Counted from the first letter of the stretch, positions 1 to 7,790 are shown. The stretch: 64,000 nt of DNA from DAOUKH01 sp965207995 (GCA_965207995.1 OZ242299.1:1302001-1366000), one strand, 5' to 3'. The notes: generated from the letters alone by a model not told the origin. Numbers and translations: made by a program.

Positions 1-47
1 CCCCGCGCCCCGCTCCACCCCGCCTCCCGCCCCGGACGCCGAGCCGG

Positions 48-53
48 TACACT
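48..53 (+). promoter_or_regulatory. -10 box TACACT
   Basis: A TACACT hexamer lies 41 bases before the first gene and matches the box found before the genes at 1867 and 8854. No convincing -35 box is visible, as expected for an extended -10 promoter in GC-rich DNA. Confidence 0.4.
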
Positions 54-94
54 AGGCGCCACCTCCGGCCCGCGGGCCGGCGCAAGGAGACAGC

Positions 95-1015
95 ATGCGG
101 TTCTCGCTAGGGCTTCACACCGACAGGGTCGATCTGGGCGACGAGTTCATCCGCGCCGAGAGCATCGCCGCCGTGGCGCGCGCCGCCGAGAAGGCCGGCT
201 TCGACGCCGTCCACGTCACCGATCACCCCTTCCCCGCCGACGACTGGATGGCCCAGGGCGGCCACCACGCCCTCGATCCCTTCGTGCCGCTCTCCGCGGC
301 GGCGGCGGCGACCACCACCCTGCGCCTCATGACCAACATCTACGTCCTTCCCTACCGCAACCCCTTCCTCGCCGCCAAGTCCGTCACCAGCCTCGACGTG
401 CTCTCCGGCGGACGGCTCATCCTCGGCCTCGCCTCCGGCTACCTCGAAAAGGAGTTCCACGCCCTCGGCGCCGACTTCGACAACCGGAACGACCTCTGCG
501 ACGACGCCATCCTCGCCATGAAGGCGGCGTGGACCACCGCCGGCGTGACCATGGAGGGGCCCGGCTACTCCGCGCAGGGGCACACCATGCTCCCCCAGCC
601 CATCCAGAAGCCGCACCCGCCCCTCTGGGTTGGGGGCAACGCCAAAAGGGCCATCCGCCGCGCCGTCGAGCTCTGCGACGGCTGGATCCCCATGCACAAC
701 CCCAGCCAGTTCGCCGGCATCCGCCGCTCGCCCGCCATCAACGACGCCGACGACCTGAAGGACCGCATCGCCTACGCCCGCGACCATGCCGCCAAGGTCG
801 GACGCACCGCTCCCCTCGAGATCTCCTACGGCGCGCGCGGCACCCGCATGTTCAACAACCCGACCTTCGATTACGGCCGCCTGATCGACAACATCCGCGC
901 CCTCGCCGAGGTCGGCATCACCTACATGACCGTCGGCCTCCCCGGCGAGACCACCGGCGAGCACATCGAGACCGCGGAGAAGTTCGGCGACAAGATCATC
1001 TCCCAGCTCGGCTAA
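95..1015 (+). CDS. LLM class flavin/F420-dependent oxidoreductase
   Basis: This 306-residue protein belongs to the luciferase-like monooxygenase (bacterial luciferase/F420 reductase) superfamily, cytosolic TIM-barrel enzymes that use FMN or F420 to oxidise or reduce small organic molecules. Visible family marks are the N-terminal beta strand (RFSLGLHTD), the HVTDHPF segment near residue 40, the LMTNIYVLPYRNPFLAAK stretch near residue 78, SGGRLILGLASGYL near residue 105 and KPHPPLWVGG near residue 172. Length is normal for the F420-dependent TIGR03619-like subgroup. The ATG follows an AAGGAGA ribosome site at about 84-90. It heads a same-strand run with the genes at 1041, 1867 and 3158. A paralogue lies at 31921. 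The substrate cannot be read from the sequence; F420 versus FMN use is an inference. Confidence 0.88.
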   Translation: MRFSLGLHTDRVDLGDEFIRAESIAAVARAAEKAGFDAVHVTDHPFPADDWMAQGGHHALDPFVPLSAAAAATTTLRLMTNIYVLPYRNPFLAAKSVTSLDVLSGGRLILGLASGYLEKEFHALGADFDNRNDLCDDAILAMKAAWTTAGVTMEGPGYSAQGHTMLPQPIQKPHPPLWVGGNAKRAIRRAVELCDGWIPMHNPSQFAGIRRSPAINDADDLKDRIAYARDHAAKVGRTAPLEISYGARGTRMFNNPTFDYGRLIDNIRALAEVGITYMTVGLPGETTGEHIETAEKFGDKIISQLG

Positions 1016-1040
1016 CGGCCCGCGCGTCAAGGAGACGAGG

Positions 1041-1802
1041 ATGGAACGCCCGCTCTACCTGTACGAGCACGTCGACATCGTCGGCCAAGGGGCCTACGAG
1101 TACATGGAGCACCTGAAGGTCGACCCCACCGAAGCGATGCCGGGCATGACCAAGCTCCAGGGCACCTTCTACACCATCGGCATGACGGGTCGCTGGCCCC
1201 AGGTCATCAACATCTGGGACATCCCCGGCGGCTGGGAGGGCCTGCGCCTCAACATCGACCGGCTCAACCTCAAGCGCCGCAAGGCCTTCTACGAAGGCTG
1301 GTGGGACGATGCCTACAAGTGGCGCACCGGCGGCTTCGACCGTGTCTGCGTCGGCGTCGAAGGCAGCCCGACCACCGAGGAGATACGCGAGCGCGGCATC
1401 AAGGGCTCCCTCTTCGTCAACGAGCTTACCCAAGTGCGGCCCGGCGCAAGCCCCGAGTACCTGGCCGCCGTCCGCGAGGAGCGCGTGCCGCTGCTCGCCG
1501 AGTACGGCCACACCGCCACCGGCCTCTACGAAGTCCTGATGAACGACACCGAGGTCGTCACCATCTGGGCCACCGACGTCGATTCCCGCGCCCGCATGTG
1601 GGGCGTGTGGGCGGCGACGCGGGGCTACAGCGACGAGCACGAGGCCGACGAGCGCCTCACCGCCTGGGATCGCCGCGCCCGCGACTACACCACCCGCAGC
1701 CGCGAAGAGCTCATGACGCCGCGCCCCGGCTGCGTCTACTCCCCCGACGAGTACGAGACCCCCACCGAGGCCGACGCCTGGGCCAAGGAAATTCCGAAGT
1801 AG
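1041..1802 (+). CDS. Unassigned protein, possibly dimeric alpha/beta-barrel (NIPSNAP-like)
   Basis: A 253-residue soluble protein without signal peptide or membrane segment. It starts 25 bases after the LLM oxidoreductase stop, behind a clear AAGGAG site, so the two are probably co-transcribed. The order of short strands and amphipathic helices, and tyrosine/tryptophan-rich segments such as LYLYEHVDI at the start and GLYEVLMNDTEVVTIWA near residue 160, suggest two related halves of a dimeric alpha/beta-barrel (NIPSNAP/EthD type). That assignment is only an impression from pattern. Linkage to an LLM oxidoreductase and a CoA-transferase suggests a role in oxidation of organic compounds. No catalytic residues can be named. 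Confidence 0.75.
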   Translation: MERPLYLYEHVDIVGQGAYEYMEHLKVDPTEAMPGMTKLQGTFYTIGMTGRWPQVINIWDIPGGWEGLRLNIDRLNLKRRKAFYEGWWDDAYKWRTGGFDRVCVGVEGSPTTEEIRERGIKGSLFVNELTQVRPGASPEYLAAVREERVPLLAEYGHTATGLYEVLMNDTEVVTIWATDVDSRARMWGVWAATRGYSDEHEADERLTAWDRRARDYTTRSREELMTPRPGCVYSPDEYETPTEADAWAKEIPK

Positions 1803-1841
1803 CCGCCCGCCAACACCGGAGACGCGGCCCGCTCGCCGCGC

Positions 1842-1847
1842 TACACT
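1842..1847 (+). promoter_or_regulatory. -10 box TACACT
   Basis: CGCTACACT lies 20 bases before the CoA-transferase start, between two same-strand genes, and suggests the CoA-transferase has its own promoter. Confidence 0.4.
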
Positions 1848-1866
1848 AGCGCCGACGGAGCCTGCC

Positions 1867-3153
1867 ATGCCGTTCGCGCTCGACAACGTCCGCATCGCCG
1901 ACCTCACCTGGCTGCTCGCCGGGGCCGGCGGGCCGCGCATGCTCACCAGCCTCGGCGCCGAGGACCTCCGCATCGAGTGGAAGGGCCACCTCGACATGAT
2001 CCGCGCCGGTGCCCCGATCATCCCCGTCGGCGAGGAACGCGACCGCATCCTCGGCGGCGAGCCCGGCCCCGGCACGCGTGTCGGCGGCGGCATCAACCAG
2101 GGCGGTCACTTCGCCGGCATCAACGCGGGCAAGCGCGGCGTCAGCCTCAACCTCCGCCACCCCGAGGGCAAGGAGCTCTTCAAGGAGATCGTCCGCATCA
2201 GCGACATCGTCGTCGAGTGCTTCACCGCCAACACGATGGAGCGCCTCGGCCTCGGCTACGACGAGCTGCGCAAGGTCAACCCCTCGATCATCTACGTCCA
2301 ACAGCCCGGCTTCGGCAAGCGCGGCGAGTACTCCGACTTCGTCTCCACCGGCCCCGCCGCCCAGGCGATCAGCGGCCTCACCGAGCAGTCGGGCCTGCCC
2401 GGGCCATGGCCCCCCGCCGGTTGGGGCTACTCCTACATGGACTGGAGCGGCGCCTACTACTGCGCCATGGCCATGCTCAGCGCCCTCTACTACCGCTCCC
2501 GCACCGGCGAGGGGCAGTACATGGACTGCTCCCAGGCCGAGCCCGCCATCTACATGACCGGCACCGCGATCCTGGACTACGTCGCCAACGGCCGGGAGTC
2601 GCAGCGCACCGGCAACACCTCACCCTACATCCCCGCCGCGCCCCACGACGTCTACCCCGTCCAGGGAGAGGACCGCTGGATCGCCATCGCCGTCTTCGAC
2701 GACGACGAGTGGCGCGCCCTCGCCGGCGTGCTAGGCGACCCGGCGTGGACCGCCGACGAGCGCTTCACCACGCTCGCCTCGCGTCTCCGGCACGTGAAGG
2801 AGCTCGACGAACGCCTCGCCGGCGAAACCAAGCAGCACGACGGCTTCGAGCTCATGGAGCGTCTGCAGGCGGCGGGCGTCCGCGCCGGCCTCTGCCAGAC
2901 CGCCGAGGACCGGATGTTCAAGGACTCCCAGCTCCAGCACCGGGGCTTCCAGGTCGACCTCACCAACTCCTTCGTCGGCACCTGGCCCGTCAAGGATTTC
3001 CCCATCAAGCTCAGCGAGAGCCCGGCCTTCGTGGGCGGCACCCTCAACCGCCACTTCCCCGTCTACGCCGAGGACAACGACTACGTCTACGGCGAGCTCC
3101 TCAACCTCCCCGGCTCCGAAATCGCCCGCCTCCGCAACGACGACGTGATCTAG
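1867..3153 (+). CDS. CaiB/BaiF (type III) CoA-transferase family protein
   Basis: This 428-residue protein matches the class III CoA-transferases, which move CoA between carboxylic acids by way of an enzyme-linked acyl aspartate. Typical marks are RIADLTWLLAGAGGPRMLTSLGA at the N-terminus, GKRGVSLNLRHPEGKELF near residue 88, SDIVVECFTANTMERLGLGYDEL near residue 115, and the GYSYMDWSGAYY segment near residue 190. The Asp of that last segment is the likely nucleophile by position. Length fits the family (about 400). The acyl acceptor is unknown. It sits in a run with an LLM oxidoreductase and ends 4 bases before the next gene. Function at family level is secure; the substrate is not. Confidence 0.9.
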   Translation: MPFALDNVRIADLTWLLAGAGGPRMLTSLGAEDLRIEWKGHLDMIRAGAPIIPVGEERDRILGGEPGPGTRVGGGINQGGHFAGINAGKRGVSLNLRHPEGKELFKEIVRISDIVVECFTANTMERLGLGYDELRKVNPSIIYVQQPGFGKRGEYSDFVSTGPAAQAISGLTEQSGLPGPWPPAGWGYSYMDWSGAYYCAMAMLSALYYRSRTGEGQYMDCSQAEPAIYMTGTAILDYVANGRESQRTGNTSPYIPAAPHDVYPVQGEDRWIAIAVFDDDEWRALAGVLGDPAWTADERFTTLASRLRHVKELDERLAGETKQHDGFELMERLQAAGVRAGLCQTAEDRMFKDSQLQHRGFQVDLTNSFVGTWPVKDFPIKLSESPAFVGGTLNRHFPVYAEDNDYVYGELLNLPGSEIARLRNDDVI

Positions 3154-3157
3154 CGGC

Positions 3158-3883
3158 ATGTCCCTCCCCGACATCGCCGAGGCGAACCTGGCGCGGCTGC
3201 GCGCGAACCCTTATCCGGGACGCGGCATCGTGCTCGGGCTCGACGAAGAGGGCGCCCACTGGGTGCAGGTCTACTGGGTCATGGGGCGGAGCCCGAATTC
3301 GCGCAACCGGGTGCTCGAAGTCGAGGGCGCCGAGGTGTCGACCGCGCCCCACGACCCGTCGAAGGTCGAAGACCCCAGCCTCATCATCTACCGCGCCATG
3401 TCCTCGTTCCGGGGCTGGCACGTCGTCACCAACGGCGACCACACCGACAGCGTCGTCCAGCATGTGTCGGTGGGGTCGACGTTCGAGACGGCGCTCGAAG
3501 GGCGCCGGCACGAGCCCGACGCGCCGAACTACACGCCACGGATCGCGGGGCTCGTCCGCCTCAACGGCGAGGAGACCGAGCTCAAGCTCGCCAAGATCGT
3601 GCGCGACCCCGGCGACTCAAAGCACTCCATCCACTGCTTCTACCGCTACGCCGGCTTCGTCAACGGCTTCGGCGCCTGCATCCACACCTGCGAAGGGGAC
3701 GGCGACCCGCTGCCTCCGTTCGGCAGCGACCCCTACCCCCTACCGCTCACCGGCGGCATCGACGAGATCGCCGACGCCTATTGGGACGCGCTCGACACGG
3801 ACAACAAGGTCGCCCTCGCCGTCAAGACCATCGACTGCGACGCGGGAACGGCCGCGGTGACGGTGCGGAACAAGCTGAGCTAG
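3158..3883 (+). CDS. IMP cyclohydrolase-like protein (PurO family)
   Basis: This 241-residue protein resembles the archaeal-type IMP cyclohydrolase family (PF07826), which closes the purine ring to make IMP. The diagnostic N-terminal segment NPYPGRGIVLGL at residues 17-28, followed by MGRSPNSRNRVL near residue 44, is the family signature. The central segment with SFRGWHVVTNGDHTDSV near residue 86 is also typical. In most bacteria this step is done by PurH, so a PurO-like protein is noteworthy. No other purine gene is nearby; it follows the CoA-transferase by 4 bases, so it may be co-transcribed with catabolic genes and its role may differ from purine synthesis. Its stop codon shares the palindrome CTAG with the convergent gene at 3880-4650. 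Confidence 0.8.
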   Translation: MSLPDIAEANLARLRANPYPGRGIVLGLDEEGAHWVQVYWVMGRSPNSRNRVLEVEGAEVSTAPHDPSKVEDPSLIIYRAMSSFRGWHVVTNGDHTDSVVQHVSVGSTFETALEGRRHEPDAPNYTPRIAGLVRLNGEETELKLAKIVRDPGDSKHSIHCFYRYAGFVNGFGACIHTCEGDGDPLPPFGSDPYPLPLTGGIDEIADAYWDALDTDNKVALAVKTIDCDAGTAAVTVRNKLS

Positions 3884-4650
3884 GCGCTGCCCGCCTCGGC
3901 CAGGATCCGGAGCGCGTTCAGCATCTGGGGGAAGCCGGCGTAGGGCCCGACCTGCACCATCACCTCAGCCAGCTCTTCGCGGGTGAGTCCGGAGCGGGCG
4001 TGCTCCCTCGCGTACATTCCGAGCTGCGTGTTCGCCCGCAGCGCGGTGAGCGCGGCCACGGCGCACACCACCCGCGACTTCGTATCGAGACCGGGCCGGT
4101 GGAAGATCTCGCCGAAGGGGTAGCGCCACAGCAGCTCTCCCAGGCCGGGGACCATGTCGAAGACCGGGTTCCGCGCCCCCGCCGCGCCCAGCACACGCTC
4201 CCGGGCGGCCCGGCCTCGGCGTTCGAGCTCCTCGATGCTGACGTAGGGACGTTCGGGCGGCTCCAACGTGACGCCCCGCTCTTCGAAGGCCTCCCGCATC
4301 GCCGACATCGCGTTCAACGCCGCCGGCAGCCCCGCGAACGGCGAGCACTGCAGCAAGGCCTCCTGAATCTCCAGCGGCGAGAGCAGGCCGTTCAGCGCCG
4401 TGCCGATGTAGATGCGCAGCTCGACAAGCTCGCGGGTCGCCGTCAGGGCCGCGAGGGTCGCCAGCATCCGGTAGCGGCGGTCGAGGCCGGGCCGGGCCCA
4501 CACGGAGCCGAAGATCGCCTCGGTTGAGTACGTTCCCAGCTCCGGTGAGGTCGGAATTGAGCCATCGGGGGCGATGGCGTGCCCCATGCTCCGGCGGACC
4601 TCCTCTCCCAACTCTCGCAGCGCTTCTCGTGTCATCTTCGGCGTCGTCAT
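3880..4650 (-). CDS. Carboxymuconolactone decarboxylase family protein, two-domain
   Basis: This 256-residue protein contains two consecutive CMD/AhpD-like helical domains. The first covers roughly residues 40-110 (RYRMLATLAALTATRELVELRIYIGTAL) and the second 170-250 (TKSRVVCAVAALTALRANTQLGMYAREHA). CMD proteins are either decarboxylases of aromatic breakdown or peroxidase-like proteins with a CxxC pair. No CxxC is present here, so the decarboxylase-like branch is more likely. The start chosen (position 4650) has a GAGGAACGCGC site just upstream; a longer frame to 4710 has no better signal. It converges on the IMP cyclohydrolase-like gene with a 4-base overlap. Confidence 0.8.
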   Translation of the reverse strand: MTTPKMTREALRELGEEVRRSMGHAIAPDGSIPTSPELGTYSTEAIFGSVWARPGLDRRYRMLATLAALTATRELVELRIYIGTALNGLLSPLEIQEALLQCSPFAGLPAALNAMSAMREAFEERGVTLEPPERPYVSIEELERRGRAARERVLGAAGARNPVFDMVPGLGELLWRYPFGEIFHRPGLDTKSRVVCAVAALTALRANTQLGMYAREHARSGLTREELAEVMVQVGPYAGFPQMLNALRILAEAGSA

Positions 4651-4709
4651 TGCGCGTTCCTCCTGCCGGTTCTTGGCGGCGCCGGACGCTAAGCGTCGCG
4701 CCGCCCTCA

Positions 4710-4715
4710 TATAAT
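4710..4715 (+). promoter_or_regulatory. -10 box TATAAT
   Basis: A perfect TATAAT hexamer lies 47 bases before the macrodomain gene, in the intergenic gap between divergent genes. Confidence 0.5.
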
Positions 4716-4762
4716 GCTCTAGAGGGGAAGTACCCGGGGCTCTTCAGGAGAACGGCGGCTCG

Positions 4763-5287
4763 ATGACCATCCGCGGCCGCATCGCCATCGTCGAGGGCGA
4801 CATCACCCGCGAGCGCGTCGACGCCATCGTCAACGCGGCGAACACGACGCTGCTCGGCGGCGGCGGAGTCGACGGCGCCATCCACCGCGCCGCCGGCCCG
4901 GACCTCCTCGACGAGTGCCGCGCCATCGGCGGCTGTCCCACCGGGGAGGCGCGCATCACCAAGGGCTACCGCCTTCCCGCAACGTGGGTGATCCACACCC
5001 CCGGGCCCGTCTGGGGCGGCGGAAACCGGGGCGAGGACGACGCCCTCGCCTCCTGCTACCGCTCCTGCTTCGCCCTTGCCGAGGAGCGCAGCCTCGCGAG
5101 CATCGCCTTTCCCGCGATCAGCACCGGCGTCTACCGCTTCCCCCGCGAGCGGGCCACCCGCATCGCACTCACGGAAACGGCGTCCCATCTGGCGCGCAAC
5201 CCTGTGCTGAAATCGGTGCGGTTCGTCTGCTTCGACCGGCCCACCTTCGAGACCTACCAACACCTCGCCGAGGAGGTGGACGCGTGA
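4763..5287 (+). CDS. Macrodomain protein, ADP-ribose/O-acetyl-ADP-ribose hydrolase type
   Basis: This 174-residue protein is a stand-alone macrodomain of the MacroD/YmdB class. These bind ADP-ribose and hydrolyse O-acetyl-ADP-ribose or mono-ADP-ribosyl groups on proteins. The diagnostic DAIVNAANTTLLGGGGVDGAIH run starts near residue 20, with the catalytic-loop Asn and Gly-rich turn, followed by GEARITKGYRLPA near residue 64, VIHTPGPVW near residue 77 and the phosphate loop PAISTGVYRFP near residue 116. All parts needed for hydrolase activity are present. Its stop overlaps the start of the GNAT gene (GTGA), so the two are translationally coupled. The substrate is inferred from family. Confidence 0.92.
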   Translation: MTIRGRIAIVEGDITRERVDAIVNAANTTLLGGGGVDGAIHRAAGPDLLDECRAIGGCPTGEARITKGYRLPATWVIHTPGPVWGGGNRGEDDALASCYRSCFALAEERSLASIAFPAISTGVYRFPRERATRIALTETASHLARNPVLKSVRFVCFDRPTFETYQHLAEEVDA

Positions 5288-5772
5288 AGACGCGCGACGC
5301 CACCGAGGACGACCTCCCCCGGATCGTCGAGATCTACAACGTGGCCGTCGCCACGCGGATGTCCACCGCCGACACCGAGCCGGTCACGGTGGAGAGCCGC
5401 CTCTCCTGGTTCCGCGAGCGTAACCATGAGACCCGCCCCATCTGGGTCATGGAGTACGGCGGCGTGGTCTGCGGCTGGCTCAGCTTCCAGCCCTTCCACG
5501 AGCGCCCCGCCTACTACATCACCGCCGAGATCAGCGTCTACGTCGCCCCCGAGCACCGCCAGCGCGGCGTGGGGCGCAGTCTTCTCTGGGAAGCAATCCA
5601 CCGCGGCCCCGGGTTCGGTCTTCGCAACCTGGTCGCGACCGTTTTCAAGCACAACACCCCCAGCATCCAGCTCTTCGAAGGCGTCGGCTTCGAAGAATGG
5701 GGGTGCCTCCCCGCCGTCGCCGATATGGACGGCATCGAGCGCGACGTCGTCATCCTGGGCCGCCGGCTCTAG
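5284..5772 (+). CDS. GNAT N-acetyltransferase, PAT/MnaT-like
   Basis: This 162-residue GNAT protein starts at GTG 5284, overlapping the macrodomain stop by 4 bases. The order RDATEDDLPRIVEIYNVAV near the start, a STADTEPV motif near residue 27, WFRERN near residue 40 and the acetyl-CoA loop VAPEHRQRGVGRSLL near residue 88 is that of phosphinothricin/methionine-derivative acetyltransferases (Pat, MnaT/YncA). These acetylate the amino group of amino-acid analogues. The C-terminal VGFEEWG segment is also typical. Co-translation with a macrodomain could mean a shared role in handling acetylated or ADP-ribosylated metabolites, but this is speculative. Confidence 0.88.
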   Translation: MKTRDATEDDLPRIVEIYNVAVATRMSTADTEPVTVESRLSWFRERNHETRPIWVMEYGGVVCGWLSFQPFHERPAYYITAEISVYVAPEHRQRGVGRSLLWEAIHRGPGFGLRNLVATVFKHNTPSIQLFEGVGFEEWGCLPAVADMDGIERDVVILGRRL

Positions 5773-5798
5773 CGGACGAACGGAAACGGCGCCGGTGC

Positions 5799-5804
5799 TA
5801 CAAT
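5799..5804 (+). promoter_or_regulatory. Extended -10 box TGCTACAAT
   Basis: GGTGCTACAATGC, with an extended TG, lies 36 bases before the SCO1664-like gene. The same ten bases recur before the genes at 14386 and 31921. Confidence 0.5.
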
Positions 5805-5840
5805 GCCCGCGACCACGCGGGCGCCGCCTCCGGCGCCCCG

Positions 5841-6575
5841 ATGCAGGCGGCTTGGGTGAACCGGCTCTCCTCCGAACGCGCCGTCGAAGCCATGCAGAGC
5901 GGCGAGATCACGGGCCACCGGCCGATCATGGCGGGCTATAACTCGACGTTCCTCGTCGAGATCGCCAACGGCGAGGCGGCGCACCTCGGCGTCTACAAGC
6001 CCCGCCGCGGCGAGACCCCGCTGTGGGACTTCCCCTCCAACACCCTCTACATCCGCGAGCACCTCGCCTGGGCGGTGAGCGCGGCCCTGGACTGGGACCT
6101 CGTGCCGCCTACCATCATCCGCGAGGGGCCCTACGGTGTCGGATCGGTGCAGCTCTTCGTCCACGCCGAGCGGGGACGCCACTACTTCAACCTCGTGGAG
6201 GAGCACAAGGCCGACATGGTGCGCATGGCCGTCCTCGACATCCTCATCAACAACGCCGACCGCAAGGGCGGGCACGTCCTGAAGGACAACACGGGCGGCA
6301 TCCGCGGCATCGACCACGGGCTCTCCTTCCTCTCCGAGAACAAACTGCGCACCGTGATGTGGGACATCGAAGACGAACCGATCGGCGACGACGTGAAGGA
6401 CGACGTCGCGGCCGCCGCCGAAGACGAGGCCCTGCTCGCGACCCTCGAACGCCACCTCTCGCCAAGCGAGGTCGATTCCTTCTACCACCGCTGCCGGTGC
6501 GTCATCGAGAGCGCCACCCTCCCGCTCCGCGACTTCGCCGACGCCTGGCGTCCCTATCCCTGGCCCGCGATCTAA
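5841..6575 (+). CDS. SCO1664-family protein, PI3/4-kinase-like fold
   Basis: This 244-residue protein matches the SCO1664 family (TIGR03843), known from Actinobacteria and Chloroflexota and related to the phosphatidylinositol 3-/4-kinase catalytic core. The visible active-site-like motifs are DILINNADRKGGHVL near residue 134 (Asn-Asn-Ala-Asp-Arg, kinase catalytic loop) and GIDHGLSF near residue 156 (metal-binding Asp). An N-terminal STFLVEI and VYKPRRGE segment supplies the ATP-binding lysine. The start at ATG 5841 sits at the expected N-terminus of the family; upstream in-frame sequence is non-homologous. The substrate is unknown in the whole family. Confidence 0.82.
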   Translation: MQAAWVNRLSSERAVEAMQSGEITGHRPIMAGYNSTFLVEIANGEAAHLGVYKPRRGETPLWDFPSNTLYIREHLAWAVSAALDWDLVPPTIIREGPYGVGSVQLFVHAERGRHYFNLVEEHKADMVRMAVLDILINNADRKGGHVLKDNTGGIRGIDHGLSFLSENKLRTVMWDIEDEPIGDDVKDDVAAAAEDEALLATLERHLSPSEVDSFYHRCRCVIESATLPLRDFADAWRPYPWPAI

Positions 6576-6599
6576 AGCGCGCCCCGCTTCGGAGGCCCC

Positions 6600-6800
6600 A
6601 TGAACCGTTGCCAATATGCCAAGTGCGACCGGATCGTCCGCGACCCCAACAAATACGGCCTCTGCCACGTGCATGTAGACATGGCCGACTTCTTCCTCTG
6701 GTTCTCCGAGACGCTGCAGCGGACGGAGCGCGCCGGCGGGCGCGGTGCTTCGGTGCGCGCCTCGGGCCTCGTCGTGCCGCCCGGCTCCTCGCCGCCATAG
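6600..6800 (+). CDS. Small Cys/His-rich hypothetical protein
   Basis: A 66-residue ORF 24 bases after the SCO1664-like gene, with a GGAGG site a few bases before its ATG. The N-terminal half carries C4, C9, C23, H25 and H27 in the pattern CQYAKC and GLCHVHV, which looks like a small zinc-binding knuckle of the kind that begins many HNH or transcription-linked small proteins. The last 20 residues are low complexity. It was not recognised. The spacing, ribosome site and cysteine pattern support a real gene. Confidence 0.55.
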   Translation: MNRCQYAKCDRIVRDPNKYGLCHVHVDMADFFLWFSETLQRTERAGGRGASVRASGLVVPPGSSPP

Positions 6801-7020
6801 CGGGTACTGCATCAACTTTGGCCGGTCCGTGGGCCCGGACTGTGTCAACTTGGGACACTTCACGCGGGGCTGAAACAGCGCCCACCATCGCGGTGCCTCG
6901 GTCCCGTTTGCCCCGGAAATTCCGTGCTTGTTCTATTTCGTGTAACGTATTAGTATCGTCGAATTAGCACGTCGCGCCCGCGGGGTTCGGGTGCGTCGGC
7001 CCAAGCCTGCGAGGTAGTTT
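6801..7020. other. Intergenic, no gene seen
   Basis: About 220 bases that become notably AT-richer around 6930-6970 (TTCTATTTCGTGTAACGTAT) than the surrounding genes. This marks the left edge of the small accessory block that ends near 7800. No repeat or RNA was recognised. Confidence 0.3.
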
Positions 7021-7176
7021 ATGGCCACGAAAGAACTCGAGGCGGCGGAGCGATTTCTCAACACGCGCAGGCGGGTGGAGCCGTACTACCCACTATTGCT
7101 GCGAGCACTACGCTGGTTGTGCCTGCTATTTGTACCAGCAGTCCCAAAAAAGCGAACACCAAGGCGATCGACCTAA
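7021..7176 (+). pseudogene. Short ORF, possible truncated gene start
   Basis: A 51-residue frame (MATKELEAAERFLNTRRR at its start) behind a GAGGTAG site. The first 20 residues look like a normal charged N-terminus, but the frame then runs antisense through the 3' end of the gene at 7058-7483 and stops. It could be the start of a gene interrupted when the minus-strand pair arrived, or chance. Low confidence. Confidence 0.22.
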
Positions 7177-7483
7177 CTCTCATCTCGTAGTTCATGTCCT
7201 CGAGGTCGACTTCGGGATCTGCGAAGCTGCTAGCCGAAAGCGGTTCCGCGGGATAGGCAACGACGAGCGCCAAGAACAAGACCACCAAGAAGCCCGCGAG
7301 CGCAAGGCCTCCCCCTATCAGTGTTGGTACTGAGAGGATTTGAAACCCAGGAATGACATTTGCGATTAGCGCTCCCCCACCGAGCGCGGCTACAGCTACG
7401 CCGAGCAAGGACATTGCTCTGCGCGCCAACTCGCGCCGCTCTTCGAGACATGCCTGAAGCACCGCCGTGTGGTCGGTGGACAT
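7058..7483 (-). CDS. Hypothetical membrane protein
   Basis: A 141-residue protein. After a 22-residue polar N-terminus it has about four hydrophobic stretches (residues 24-45, 50-76 and a longer pair from about 107 to 133), separated by a short acidic segment ADPEVDLEDMNYEMR. It starts 7 bases after the stop of the gene at 7491-7790, forming a two-gene unit. Base composition is less GC-rich than neighbours and codon use less biased, which suggests acquisition. Not recognised. Confidence 0.6.
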   Translation of the reverse strand: MSTDHTAVLQACLEERRELARRAMSLLGVAVAALGGGALIANVIPGFQILSVPTLIGGGLALAGFLVVLFLALVVAYPAEPLSASSFADPEVDLEDMNYEMRVRSIALVFAFLGLLVQIAGTTSVVLAAIVGSTAPPACAC

Positions 7484-7490
7484 GGCCTCG

Positions 7491-7790
7491 CTAGAGCGTG
7501 AGCTCTCGGATGCGCTTGTGTGCGTCGCGATAGCGCAGGACGCTCTGTAGGACGGGCGCGAACTCGACCAGGGGAGCCAAGTCCCATGCGTTGACGTCGG
7601 GCTCCTGGCCCGCGAGCATCTTGTCGATCTCGTCCGCGCCGCTTCGCGTGGCCTTGCTCATGCGCTCAAGACGAGCTTCAGCTTCCTTGAGCCAGGGGAT
7701 GGGGTTCTGTCCCCGCGCGATCATGGAAAACGCAATGCGCTTGCGGAGTTCACGGCCGGCCTCTTCAGCGAGTAGCTTTGTGTCGACCAT
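7491..7790 (-). CDS. Hypothetical soluble protein
   Basis: A 99-residue, largely helical, charged protein (KLLAEEAGRELRKRIAFSMIARGQNP at the start, IRELTL at the end) with no signal or membrane segment. It is the first gene of a two-gene unit with the membrane protein at 7058. Pairing of a small soluble helical protein with a small membrane protein could be toxin-antitoxin-like or defence-like, but nothing specific was recognised. Confidence 0.55.
   Translation of the reverse strand: MVDTKLLAEEAGRELRKRIAFSMIARGQNPIPWLKEAEARLERMSKATRSGADEIDKMLAGQEPDVNAWDLAPLVEFAPVLQSVLRYRDAHKRIRELTL

Noticed and set aside
1977..3860. Long Arg/Pro-rich frame over the CoA-transferase and IMP cyclohydrolase-like genes
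   Set aside because: Composition is typical of a +1 shadow frame in GC-rich DNA; both genes in the true frames have clear families.
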